DNA of 23,880 nucleotides from a virus, in the IMG/VR virus record IMGVR_UViG_3300037584_002301, positions 1 to 23,880 of that record. One strand, given 5' to 3'. The position numbers and the translations under genes are program-made. The notes under the pieces were generated by a model. It was not told where the DNA came from, did no database searches, and saw only the letters and a program-made list of their open reading frames with translations. Below, one piece after another: positions 12,394 through 20,185 of this stretch (the first letter of the stretch is position 1; every line of letters begins with the position of its first letter).

Positions 12394-13857
12394 ATGTCTA
12401 ATGGAATCGGCAAAAACCCTTTGATTGATATTTCAAAGGTATATCTTCAGCAGATAGCTAATGAAGGGACTATGGACATAAAGGGTTTTGAGATCCCTAA
12501 GAAAGAGCAAGAGGCTGCTGCCAAGAGAGTGAAAGATAAGACTGCCGCTAAGCAAAAAAATATTAGAGGTAATGTTACTGCAGATCAAAAGGCACGTCTT
12601 GAGAAGAAGCGTGGCATGAAACTGGATGATCATCCTCAGTATAAAAAAGAAGAATACGTCACTGAACTCTCTAAAAAGACTTTAGGTTCTTATGTAAAGA
12701 AGGCCTCACAGGATGCCGCAGATAGGAATTTTGATCATGGTGAAAGTGAGAAGCGTCAGTATGATCCAGATGCTGCTGATGAGAAAGAAACTAAGAAACT
12801 GGCCAACAGACAGAAAGGAATTGGTAGAGCTGTAAATCGCCTGACTAAAGAAGGACTTGATCCTGTTGGTAAGGAAGATGGTGATGTGAACAACGACGGC
12901 AAGAAGGATAGCACAGACTCTTATCTGATGAAGCGTCGTAAGGCAATTGGCAATGCGATGAAAAAGAAAATGAAGGAGCAAAGAGAATTTGCAGAGGAGT
13001 CATTGACTGAAGTAATGACTGATGAAATGGATGATAAACCCATTAAAGAGAAGAAAGTAAAAAACAAAATCACCATAAATCCAAAACTGGGAGAGGCAGT
13101 TGAGGAACTGGGTGGAACTTTGATTGAAGAAATCGAAGTTGATGAACTTGATGTTATTGTTGAAACTGTTTATGAAGAACTCATTGGAGAAGGGTTCTCT
13201 GAAGATGAAGTTGAGTATGGCATTGAGACTGCATTAAATACCCTTGACGAGGGTTATTATGATTCTGCGGTAGCATCGTCAAAGGCAGCGGCAGCAAAAA
13301 ATAGAGGAGAAACTCCTAAGAAGTCTATGAAAGATAGGCTAAAGTCTGCTGCTAAGAAAGCGATCGGTGGTACTGCCCGCGCAGTTGGTAAGGCAATGAA
13401 AGCAAAGGCGGCAGTTCAAGCAGCACCAGAAAGGGCGAAATCAAAGATGACATCCATGGCAGATCGCGTCAAGAGAATTGCCAAAGCTGGATATGAATCT
13501 GGTAGAGGGCCTGTTGAAAAAAAGTCTAAAGGCACCTCATACAGGGGTGCGGGCGTAGGACGAAAAGAGAAGATTGGTGAAGAGTCAGTTGTTGAAAATG
13601 TAGCATCTGGTAAAGCAAAAAGAGCAAAAAGAGGTGGTATTTCTCAAAAAGTTGGAGCGGGTGAAATCGTTTCCAATAAAGAAAAGGCAGATGCCTATGC
13701 TAAGAAAAAATCTGCAGACATGGCATCAGATGTAGCAGCAGGAGATGCCGCACATAAAGCAGCTACTGATAAAGGTATGAGTCCTGCTGATGCGATGATG
13801 CGTAAAAAAGCAGCTGAGAGAAAAGCAGCTCGTGAAAGAGCGAGGATGATGAAATGA
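12394..13857 (+). CDS. Prohead core / internal virion-like protein with EF-hand loop
   Basis: A 487-residue, Lys/Ala/Glu-rich protein of mostly helical or disordered sequence. It contains LSKKTLGSYVKKASQDA (about 92-108), a segment I associate with marine phage structural proteins, then DVNNDGKKDSTD (164-175), whose acidic or polar residues 1, 3, 5, 9 and 12 fit a calcium-binding EF-hand/dockerin loop. Several L/I-x-E sites that suit the gp21 protease occur (E206, E234, E266, E286). A basic Ala-rich C-terminal third (KKAIGGTARAVGKAMKAKAA) could bind DNA. This composition fits a scaffold or core protein cut during head maturation. The start is ATG 12394, eight bases beyond the previous stop. 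Exact role unproven. Confidence 0.6.
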   Translation: MSNGIGKNPLIDISKVYLQQIANEGTMDIKGFEIPKKEQEAAAKRVKDKTAAKQKNIRGNVTADQKARLEKKRGMKLDDHPQYKKEEYVTELSKKTLGSYVKKASQDAADRNFDHGESEKRQYDPDAADEKETKKLANRQKGIGRAVNRLTKEGLDPVGKEDGDVNNDGKKDSTDSYLMKRRKAIGNAMKKKMKEQREFAEESLTEVMTDEMDDKPIKEKKVKNKITINPKLGEAVEELGGTLIEEIEVDELDVIVETVYEELIGEGFSEDEVEYGIETALNTLDEGYYDSAVASSKAAAAKNRGETPKKSMKDRLKSAAKKAIGGTARAVGKAMKAKAAVQAAPERAKSKMTSMADRVKRIAKAGYESGRGPVEKKSKGTSYRGAGVGRKEKIGEESVVENVASGKAKRAKRGGISQKVGAGEIVSNKEKADAYAKKKSADMASDVAAGDAAHKAATDKGMSPADAMMRKKAAERKAARERARMMK

Positions 13858-14246
13858 AAACTTTTAAAGAGTTTATTAACTATGGAAGAATCGAAGAAAA
13901 AGCAGTCTCCAAAGCACAACAAAGATTCTTCGGGATGGTTAGAGCGACTCAGAAGGGGGAAATGGAAAACCCCTCACCTGAGGTTTCCAAAGCTGCTTCC
14001 TCCATCAGCAAGTCCGACGTGAAGGATTTTGCTAAGACTAAGCACAAGGGACTTCCAAATAAAAAAGATGTGAAAGAGCAAATGAAAGTCTCTCCTGAAG
14101 ACAAAAAAGAGAAAACGAAAGTCTCTCCTGAAAACAGAAAGTTGATTAATAAAGAAATAATGATGCAGAAAAAGCAGCATATATTGGATAGAATGCGTAT
14201 GCAAATGAAAAAACGTGGTGAACTTCCTATTACTTCAGCAAGATGA
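13854..14246 (+). CDS. DUF3008-type protein with capsid-targeting-like N-terminus
   Basis: A 130-residue protein. The start MKTFKEFINYGRIEEKAV resembles the T4 internal-protein targeting peptide, with I-E-E/K as a possible gp21 cut. Residues 17-68 (SKAQQRFFGMVRATQKGEM...NPSPEV...ISKSDVKDFAKTKHKGLP) match my memory of the DUF3008 family (SKAQQRLFGMV..YQKGE), found in T4-like phages and some bacteria. A short internal duplication (KVSPEDKK and KVSPENRK) follows, then a basic helix-rich tail. It overlaps the core-like gene by four bases (ATGA) and the next gene likewise. Probably a DNA-proximal capsid protein; function of DUF3008 is unknown. Confidence 0.65.
   Translation: MKTFKEFINYGRIEEKAVSKAQQRFFGMVRATQKGEMENPSPEVSKAASSISKSDVKDFAKTKHKGLPNKKDVKEQMKVSPEDKKEKTKVSPENRKLINKEIMMQKKQHILDRMRMQMKKRGELPITSAR
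14082..14132 (+). repeat. Short in-frame direct repeat in the DUF3008-type gene
   Basis: GAAAGTCTCTCCTGAA occurs exactly at 14084-14099 and 14117-14132, 33 bases apart, so it duplicates 11 codons in frame (KVSPE repeated). Probably a recent slippage or duplication in a disordered tail. Confidence 0.8.
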
Positions 14247-14563
14247 AAAAAGAAATTGAGCTTGACGAATACTACGGTATGCCTGGTGGCATGGGATCAT
14301 CCAGAAGTAAAGGTGTGCGTGATGATGAAAAATATCAAAAATCAAAAGAAAGAGTTGATTCTCTTTTAGCTGCTGTTAGAAGAGGAAGAGAAAGAAGAAA
14401 GAAAATGGAAGAAGAGTCTAGTTATAAGTCAAGAGATAAAATTATGAAAAAAGCAAAACCTCTTCATAAACATCTCTATAAAAACCTTCATAAGAAGGAT
14501 ACCTCTGGAGATATTAATGAATCTAAGGATAAAACTCTTAAAGAGTTTTTAGGGAATATATAG
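14243..14563 (+). CDS. 106-residue basic coiled-coil-like protein, unknown function
   Basis: Starts in the upstream stop (ATGA). The product has a Gly/Met-rich turn (YYGMPGGMGSSRSKG, about 9-23), then a long charged helix rich in Arg/Lys/Glu (YQKSKERVDSLLAAVRRGRERRKKMEEE) and a Lys/His/Glu-rich C-terminus ending KTLKEFLGNI. There is no hydrophobic core typical of enzymes. It may be another capsid-interior or DNA-binding component given its neighbours, but no family is recognised. It has no frameshift and shares the local codon pattern. Confidence 0.68.
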   Translation: MKKEIELDEYYGMPGGMGSSRSKGVRDDEKYQKSKERVDSLLAAVRRGRERRKKMEEESSYKSRDKIMKKAKPLHKHLYKNLHKKDTSGDINESKDKTLKEFLGNI

Positions 14564-14584
14564 TAATAGTCATTTTGGTTTATC

Positions 14585-14788
14585 ATGCTTTCATTTCTCC
14601 TTCCCTTAGCATCAAAGGTTATTACTGATGCAGTTGCCAAGATTCCTGAAAATGAGGAACTGGGCGAAAAGTTGATTGATATCTGTTTAGTTATCTTAGG
14701 TAAGGCAGTTAAACTTACTAAAACTGATATGGATGATCAACTCTTAGAAGTTGTTACAAAGGCTATTAAAGCACGCGAAGATGCGTGA
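14585..14788 (+). CDS. 67-residue hydrophobic-helix protein, unknown function
   Basis: The protein begins MLSFLLPLASKVITDAV, a moderately hydrophobic helix, then PENEELGEKLIDICLVILGKAV and a final amphipathic helix. It could be peripheral to the membrane or a small virion component. ATG 14585 lies 21 bases after the previous stop, with no strong Shine-Dalgarno. It is the last gene before the terminator at 14794. Similar short proteins appear, as I recall, in cyanophage genomes near structural genes, but I do not know a role. Confidence 0.65.
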   Translation: MLSFLLPLASKVITDAVAKIPENEELGEKLIDICLVILGKAVKLTKTDMDDQLLEVVTKAIKAREDA

Positions 14789-14793
14789 TTTAT

Positions 14794-14829
14794 AAAAAAA
14801 GCAGACAACAGGTAAGGTCTGCTTTTTTA
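14794..14829 (+). terminator. Rho-independent terminator ending the core/internal-protein block
   Basis: GCAGAC (14801-14806), loop AACAGGTAAG, GTCTGC (14817-14822), flanked by seven A (14794-14800) and six T (14823-14828), so the A/T flanks extend the stem to 12 pairs. A strong terminator, possibly bidirectional; its T-tract runs straight into the late promoter. Confidence 0.88.
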
Positions 14830-14835
14830 TAAATA
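14828..14835 (+). promoter_or_regulatory. T4-type late promoter TATAAATA
   Basis: An exact late octamer, starting on the last T of the terminator, 32 bases before ATG 14868 and with AAAGGG as a ribosome-binding site in between. Late promoters are read by RNA polymerase with gp55, gp33 and the gp45 clamp. Position before a virion-type gene makes this the most convincing late promoter in the window. Confidence 0.8.
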
Positions 14836-14867
14836 TTTCTACGATTAAATTAGAAAGGGTAAAAAGA

Positions 14868-15914
14868 ATGGCACTCTGGGGCATTTCAACAACTACTGAG
14901 ACTGAAACAAATAATTTCGCCATCCCAAAGGATTTAAAATCTGTTGACAGAAATTATACTCCCCATAATTGTTTTGCGGATAATCGTGGTTGGATTTATA
15001 GAAGATATGGTACTACCGAGCAGTCGGGATTATCGACAACCTACTATGATGAGGTTCTTGTACCTGTAGCAGGTTTGAATACGGCTGGTAGATATGGTAG
15101 TGTTGATCTGGGTGCCACCGGACTCGGAACTGCTACTATGACAGCAGTATTCTTTGAAGATCCAAACAAAGATTCTTCGTTTACAGTTAGTGGTGGTAGC
15201 ACAACAGGTGTTACAGCCGGAACTTCAGTCAATGTTCATGTCTGTTACAACGAAAACGTATTTGTAAGTGCTGGTGCAACAGTAAAAGTTCGTGTATTTG
15301 ATGCTAATGATGCTAATGAGAGCACCAGCATCATTGGATATGCTGCTTCTGTTGGTGCTGCTAACTACAATGCAGAACTTCCTGTCTTCTCTAATGAGAA
15401 TGGACAAGAAACAATTACAAACTTTAATGGGCAAATTACAAACAGAGTATCATTTGCTTTAACTGCCCCAGCTGCTGTCTTGAACGCTAGTGTTCCATTC
15501 AACATCACTACTGTCGCTGCTGGTAATGCCATCGGTATTGGATCAACGGTTATCTACATCACTGATCTGACTAATGTTTCGACTGCAAGTTCTGTAAGCA
15601 TTACTTCTGTTGGTGGTACTATCACTAAGGCTGCTGTTGTTGCTGTTGGCGATACCTCTATCACCGTTGGTACTAGTGCTACAACCGCTGGATTTGTATC
15701 CATCGCTGCTGGTACTGCTGTAACGTTTACCAACCATTCTGCATCCAGTAAGATGTTCATCGATCTTCCAGCAAATGTTGTTGGAACAATCACTGACTTC
15801 TCTGGTGGTGGTGCTGCATTCAAGACGATAGGTTCTCAAATCTTCAACGTTGGTGGTGCTGGAACCACTGGATCCGTAGGACTCGGAACCACAACAATTT
15901 CTGTCTTTGCATGA
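14868..15914 (+). CDS. Virion structural protein, Gly/Thr/Val-rich
   Basis: A 348-residue protein beginning MALWGISTTTETETNNFAIP, with an N-terminal conserved part (to about 75, CFADNRGWIYRRYGTTEQSG) and a long beta-strand-like Gly/Thr/Ser/Val/Ala-rich region with short repeated strand patterns (e.g. GSTVIYITDL, GDTSITVGTS). The MALWG opening recurs in cyanophage virion proteins that I recall. The low charge, lack of Cys pairs and beta-rich composition fit a surface or tail/head decoration protein. It is preceded by a perfect late promoter and terminator, so it starts a new late unit. Specific location in the virion is not known. Confidence 0.7.
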   Translation: MALWGISTTTETETNNFAIPKDLKSVDRNYTPHNCFADNRGWIYRRYGTTEQSGLSTTYYDEVLVPVAGLNTAGRYGSVDLGATGLGTATMTAVFFEDPNKDSSFTVSGGSTTGVTAGTSVNVHVCYNENVFVSAGATVKVRVFDANDANESTSIIGYAASVGAANYNAELPVFSNENGQETITNFNGQITNRVSFALTAPAAVLNASVPFNITTVAAGNAIGIGSTVIYITDLTNVSTASSVSITSVGGTITKAAVVAVGDTSITVGTSATTAGFVSIAAGTAVTFTNHSASSKMFIDLPANVVGTITDFSGGGAAFKTIGSQIFNVGGAGTTGSVGLGTTTISVFA

Positions 15915-15917
15915 TAT

Positions 15918-16310
15918 ATGATTTTTAGTGAATTGAATGGAGATAACTTTCTCCTCTTTGCCATTAAACACTATGAGAATCCTCAGGCAGTAACAAAGGA
16001 AGATTTTGACAAAGATTTAAATCATTTTAAATATATAAAGAGACTCTTGAAAAGATATAGGAATAATGGTGAGCTAAAAACTCACCTTCTCCTCAATCAT
16101 TTCATCATACTTTATAATATTTTTGGAGAAGCAACTACACCAATGTTGTTCTTCAAAATAGAAGAAGAACTTTGGGCTTCGATGAAATCTTTTATTGTAT
16201 TTTTAAATAAACTCCCTAGTTACCCAAAATGTTATGTTCATGATATTGATGCAGACGAATATTGTCTTTCAGAACTAAACAGGATCTATAATGAAAAAGG
16301 AAAATCTTGA
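15918..16310 (+). CDS. Conserved T4-like small protein, unknown function
   Basis: A 130-residue helical protein: NFLLFAIKHYENPQAVTKEDFDKDLNHFKYIKRLLKRY, then LLLNHFIILYNIFGEATTPMLFFKIEEELW. I recall a family in T4-like phages with the same NNP/EDL.R.KYIKRL...LNH.I.LYNVFG pattern, also of unknown function. It has only a three-base gap from the structural gene and overlaps the next by 20 bases, suggesting a shared late transcript. All-alpha fold likely; no catalytic motif is visible. Confidence 0.75.
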   Translation: MIFSELNGDNFLLFAIKHYENPQAVTKEDFDKDLNHFKYIKRLLKRYRNNGELKTHLLLNHFIILYNIFGEATTPMLFFKIEEELWASMKSFIVFLNKLPSYPKCYVHDIDADEYCLSELNRIYNEKGKS

Positions 16311-16524
16311 CAAGATAATTGACAGAGTTAGGGCACATCTTTATGAAGATGTTCCGACGATGAATACTGCCAGCACAGATGGTAAACCAGGATTTTCTAG
16401 TAAAGCAGATGCGGCAGGCCCAACCGCAGGTTTTGATGTTCCTCTAAAGGGAAAGAGAAAGAAATATATTTACGTTAAGGGTGTAAGAAAATTGTGGAGT
16501 CCCAAAAATGGACGAGCAAGTTAA
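16291..16524 (+). CDS. 77-residue phage protein, unknown function
   Basis: Starts 20 bases inside the preceding gene. Residues 1-20 form a basic helix (LDKIIDRVRAHLYEDV), followed by a Gly/Ser/Ala-rich stretch (STDGKPGFSSKADAAGPTAGFD) and a basic end KGKRKKYIYVKGVRKLW. The GPTAG...RKKY.Y.KG.RK.W pattern recurs, as far as I recall, in small T4-like phage proteins near the structural genes. Small, basic and probably structural or DNA-associated. Its end overlaps the next gene by 17 bases. Confidence 0.7.
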   Translation: MKKENLDKIIDRVRAHLYEDVPTMNTASTDGKPGFSSKADAAGPTAGFDVPLKGKRKKYIYVKGVRKLWSPKNGRAS

Positions 16525-16927
16525 TTTAGAAGATCAAGTTAAGATAGCCATATTGGATCAGAGACTAGAAACTTTTGAGGGAATAGTCTCAAAACTTGAC
16601 TCTGCAATAGAAAAAATTGCGGAGGTAAATAATAATGTGAGTAGGATGTTGGCCGTCCATGAGGAAAGAATTACGAAACAAGAAGACATCGACGCAGTAT
16701 TGTTTGATAAGATCGACAAACTCCGTGATAAAATGGACAGCGATCATGACATCGTTAGTCAACGATTATCATTATTGGAACGAAAACTTTGGATTGGCAT
16801 CGGAGCACTGGGAGCAATATTAGTCTTAACCAATCCTCAAGCAATCAAAACTCTCAAACCCTTGTTATCCTCTGCTGATAGTGCTATAGTAGCACCAGCA
16901 GTTGCTTTCGTGAATGGATCATATTGA
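16508..16927 (+). CDS. Coiled-coil protein with C-terminal membrane helix
   Basis: A 139-residue protein. Residues 8-90 show heptad-like spacing (LDQRLETFEGIVSKLDSAIEKI, later KLRDKMDSDHDIVSQRLSLLERKL), then one hydrophobic span at 94-108 (WIGIGALGAILVLTN) and a small tail. This topology resembles XhlA-type phage membrane proteins implicated in lysis, but also small virion or membrane anchors. No lysis partner such as endolysin is visible nearby, so a lysis role is only a possibility. Its end overlaps the gp61 gene by 14 bases. Confidence 0.65.
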   Translation: MDEQVNLEDQVKIAILDQRLETFEGIVSKLDSAIEKIAEVNNNVSRMLAVHEERITKQEDIDAVLFDKIDKLRDKMDSDHDIVSQRLSLLERKLWIGIGALGAILVLTNPQAIKTLKPLLSSADSAIVAPAVAFVNGSY

Positions 16928-17882
16928 TTCAAAGTTTATTGGATTAGTATCACCACGCCTACAAAAATTTAAAAGAGTAAAGTCTAATCTTTATAATTTT
17001 CGTTGTCCAATTTGTGGGGACTCGCAAAAAAATAAGAATAAGACGCGAGGATATTTGTATGCAGTAAAGACAAATACCAATTTCAAGTGCCACAACTGTG
17101 GTGCTTCAATGTCTTTTAATAACTTTCTAAAGCAAGTTGATCCTGCTATTCATAAGCAGTATGTTTTGGAGAAATTTAAGACAGGCAAGACTGGTAGAAA
17201 TTTTGTTGCTGACGAACCAGACTTTAAGTTTGAAGCACCAAAGTTCAAACAAAAAATAAAACTACCTAAAGCATCTGAGAGCCCTAGAGCATCTGGATAT
17301 CTGACTGCCAGAAAACTTGATACATCTAAGTTTTATTATGCTCAGCATTTTAAAAAGTTTGCTAATAGTCTTAAACATACTTTTGAAACTGAGAAACATG
17401 ATGAAGACAGAATCATTATTCCTCTTTATTATGAAAAGAACTTAATTGGATTCCAGGGAAGATGTATAGATCCTAATCCTGTTAAATACATTACTGTGAT
17501 GCTTGATGATGACGCACCAAAACTCTATGGACTTGACGATGTTGACAAAACCAAAAAGGTATTCATCACAGAAGGACCTTTTGACAGCACGTTCATTCGC
17601 AATTCGATTGCAATGTGCGGTGCTGATGCTGATGTTAGTAAGTGGGGGATTAGCAATCCTGTTTGGATCTATGATAATGAACCGCGAAACAGAGAGATCA
17701 CCAACAGAATCTCCAAAACAATTGATGCAGGTTACTCCGTAGTCATCTGGCCAGAAAGCATAGATGATAAGGATATAAATGACATGGTGATGTCTGGACT
17801 GGATGTGCAGTCCGTGATAGAATTAAACACATATTCTGGATTAGAAGCAAAACTTAAGTTTACTACTTGGAAAAAGATATGA
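16914..17882 (+). CDS. 61: DNA primase gp61
   Basis: A 322-residue DnaG-type primase. The N-terminal zinc-binding site has C31-x2-C34 (CPICG) and C59-x2-C62 (CHNCG). A TOPRIM domain follows, with the glutamate in FITEGPFD (about 219) and the acid-rich WIYDNE (about 253). gp61 makes pentaribonucleotide primers for lagging-strand synthesis with helicase gp41. It begins inside the coiled-coil gene and couples to nrdA (ATGA, 17879-17882). It lies about 7.7 kb from gene 41, separated by the late block, an arrangement in which replication genes flank structural ones. Confidence 0.95.
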   Translation: MDHIDSKFIGLVSPRLQKFKRVKSNLYNFRCPICGDSQKNKNKTRGYLYAVKTNTNFKCHNCGASMSFNNFLKQVDPAIHKQYVLEKFKTGKTGRNFVADEPDFKFEAPKFKQKIKLPKASESPRASGYLTARKLDTSKFYYAQHFKKFANSLKHTFETEKHDEDRIIIPLYYEKNLIGFQGRCIDPNPVKYITVMLDDDAPKLYGLDDVDKTKKVFITEGPFDSTFIRNSIAMCGADADVSKWGISNPVWIYDNEPRNREITNRISKTIDAGYSVVIWPESIDDKDINDMVMSGLDVQSVIELNTYSGLEAKLKFTTWKKI

Positions 17883-20185
17883 GCAACGGCACCAAGGTTA
17901 AAAAGAGAGACGGCAGAATTGAATCTCTCGACTTAGAAAAGATGCATTTGATGGTTGATGAAGCGTGTCAGAGTCTTGCAGGAGTGTCTGCAAGTCAAGT
18001 CGAGATGAAGTCAGGAATTCAGTTCTATGATGGGATTACAACTTCAGAAATTCAAGAAATTTTGATTAAAAGTGCTTCTGACTTGATTGATTTGGATCAC
18101 CCAAACTATCAGTTTGTTGCCGCTAGGCTACTTCTATTTGCCCTTAGAAAGCAGTTATATGGAAAGATGAGGGAACTTCCTCACCTTGAAAAGCATATCA
18201 TGAGTTGCACTTCAATCGATGTGTATGATAAAGAGATCTTCCTTAAGTATTCTAGAGAAGAGATTGATAAAGCAAATAGTTACATCGATCATGGGCGAGA
18301 CTTCTTATTTACATATGCTGGATTGAGGCAGGTTGTGGATAAATACCTAGTCCAAGATAGGAGCAATGGTGGAGTATATGAAACTCCACAGTTCATGTAT
18401 ATCATGATTGCTCTGACAATATTTGCGGAGTATCCAAAAGATACTCGCATGTCATACGTAAAGAGGTACTATGACGCAATCTCAAAACACAAACTCAACA
18501 TTCCCACACCTATCATGGCGGGAGTGCGAACTCCACTTCGACAATTTGCTAGCTGTGTTCTTGTTGATGTTGATGACACCCTCGATAGTATCTTTAGCTC
18601 TGATATGGCAATTGGCAAATACGTTGCACAAAGGGCGGGCATCGGTATCAACGCGGGCAGGATCCGTGGCATCAACAGTAAGATCCGAGGCGGAGAAGTT
18701 CAACATACAGGCGTTGTCCCATTTCTCAAAAAATTTGAGAGCACTGTCAGATGCTGCACTCAAAATGGCATCAGAGGTGGAAGCGCGACAGTCCACTTCC
18801 CCATCTGGCACCAAGAAATAGAAGATATTCTTGTTCTAAAAAACAATAAAGGAACGGAGGATAATCGTGTCAGAAAACTTGACTACTCAATCCAAATTTC
18901 AAAACTTTTTTACGAACGTTTCATCCAAAATGGAGAGATTAGCCTCTTCTCACCGCATGACACGCCAGGTCTTTATGATTCTTTTGGGACTGATAAGTTT
19001 GACGACTTATATGTTTCTTATGAACGAGATGAGTCTATTCCAAGAAAGATTGTCGGGGCACAGGAACTAATCCTCAATCTACTGAAGGAGAGGGCAGAGA
19101 CTGGCCGTATCTATATTATGAATATTGATCACTGCAATACTCATTCATCTTTCAAGGACAAGGTTGAAATGAGTAATTTGTGTCAGGAGATCACTCTCCC
19201 CACATATCCTCTTCAGCATATTGATGATGAGTGTGGTGAGATTGCTCTGTGCATTTTGTCTGCCATTAATGTGGGCAAGATCACCGCAGCAGGAGGAGAT
19301 AGAGAACTTGAAGAACTTTGTGATCTTTCTGTTCGTGGACTTGAGGAACTGATTGATTATCAAGATTATCCTATCATTGCCGCAGAACGTGCTACAAAGG
19401 CACGTAGATCCCTTGGAATTGGTTTTATAGGTCTTGCCCACTATCTTGCTAAACTGGGGTATAAGTATGACTCTCAAGAGGCCTGGGACGCCGTTCACGG
19501 ACTCTCTGAGGCATTTCAATACTATCTTTTGAAGTCATCTAATCAACTTGCAAAAGAAAAAGGTTGGTGCGAAAACTTCGGCAGAACAAAGTATGCCGAT
19601 GGAATTCTTCCTATTGATACATATAAGAAGGATGTGGACGAAATCACCTCTCAGGAGTACGATCATGACTGGGAATCTCTTAGAGCATCTATCAACGAGT
19701 TCGGTTTACGGCACTCAACATTGTCCGCACAAATGCCATCGGAGAGTAGTTCCGTTGTGTCAAACGCAACCAACGGAATTGAACCACCTAGAGACTACTT
19801 GTCCATTAAGAAATCAAAGAAAGGTCCTCTCAAACAAATTGTACCTCAATATGATTCTCTTAAAAAGAAGTATACGCTTCTTTGGGATATGGAGTCCAAT
19901 CGTGGTTATATTAATGTTGTTGCTGTGATGCAAAAGTTCTTCGATCAAGCCATATCTGGTAACTGGAGTTACAATCCAGAAAATTATCCTGACAATGAAG
20001 TTCCAGTGTCTGTTATGGCACAAGACTTTTTAACTACATATAAGTATGGTTGGAAGACTTCTTACTATCAGAATACAAACGATCTTAAGAGTGATGAAGT
20101 TGAAGAAGAGAAGTCTAATTTGAATAATCTGTTAAACGAATTAGAACAAGCCGAGGAGGGAGAGTGTGAATCCTGTGCAGTTTAA
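17879..20185 (+). CDS. nrdA: Ribonucleotide reductase large subunit NrdA (class I)
   Basis: A 768-residue alpha subunit that reduces ribonucleoside diphosphates. An ATP-cone-like N-terminus (KVKKRDGRIESLDLEKM) suggests allosteric activity control. Catalytic residues are visible: C226 (SCVLVDVDD), N433/C435/E437 (SNLCQE) and C458 (ALCIL), which match E. coli C225, N437/C439/E441 and C462. The C-terminal CESCAV carries the thioredoxin/glutaredoxin-reducible pair. ATG 17879 overlaps the gp61 stop. It precedes nrdB with a 20-base overlap. Cyanophages carry this pair to supply dNTPs for the rapid synthesis of DNA. Confidence 0.98.
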   Translation: MSNGTKVKKRDGRIESLDLEKMHLMVDEACQSLAGVSASQVEMKSGIQFYDGITTSEIQEILIKSASDLIDLDHPNYQFVAARLLLFALRKQLYGKMRELPHLEKHIMSCTSIDVYDKEIFLKYSREEIDKANSYIDHGRDFLFTYAGLRQVVDKYLVQDRSNGGVYETPQFMYIMIALTIFAEYPKDTRMSYVKRYYDAISKHKLNIPTPIMAGVRTPLRQFASCVLVDVDDTLDSIFSSDMAIGKYVAQRAGIGINAGRIRGINSKIRGGEVQHTGVVPFLKKFESTVRCCTQNGIRGGSATVHFPIWHQEIEDILVLKNNKGTEDNRVRKLDYSIQISKLFYERFIQNGEISLFSPHDTPGLYDSFGTDKFDDLYVSYERDESIPRKIVGAQELILNLLKERAETGRIYIMNIDHCNTHSSFKDKVEMSNLCQEITLPTYPLQHIDDECGEIALCILSAINVGKITAAGGDRELEELCDLSVRGLEELIDYQDYPIIAAERATKARRSLGIGFIGLAHYLAKLGYKYDSQEAWDAVHGLSEAFQYYLLKSSNQLAKEKGWCENFGRTKYADGILPIDTYKKDVDEITSQEYDHDWESLRASINEFGLRHSTLSAQMPSESSSVVSNATNGIEPPRDYLSIKKSKKGPLKQIVPQYDSLKKKYTLLWDMESNRGYINVVAVMQKFFDQAISGNWSYNPENYPDNEVPVSVMAQDFLTTYKYGWKTSYYQNTNDLKSDEVEEEKSNLNNLLNELEQAEEGECESCAV

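Noticed and set aside
16508-16927. Coiled-coil membrane protein called as holin
   Set aside because: One membrane span and coiled coil alone are not enough; no endolysin or spanin is visible in the window.
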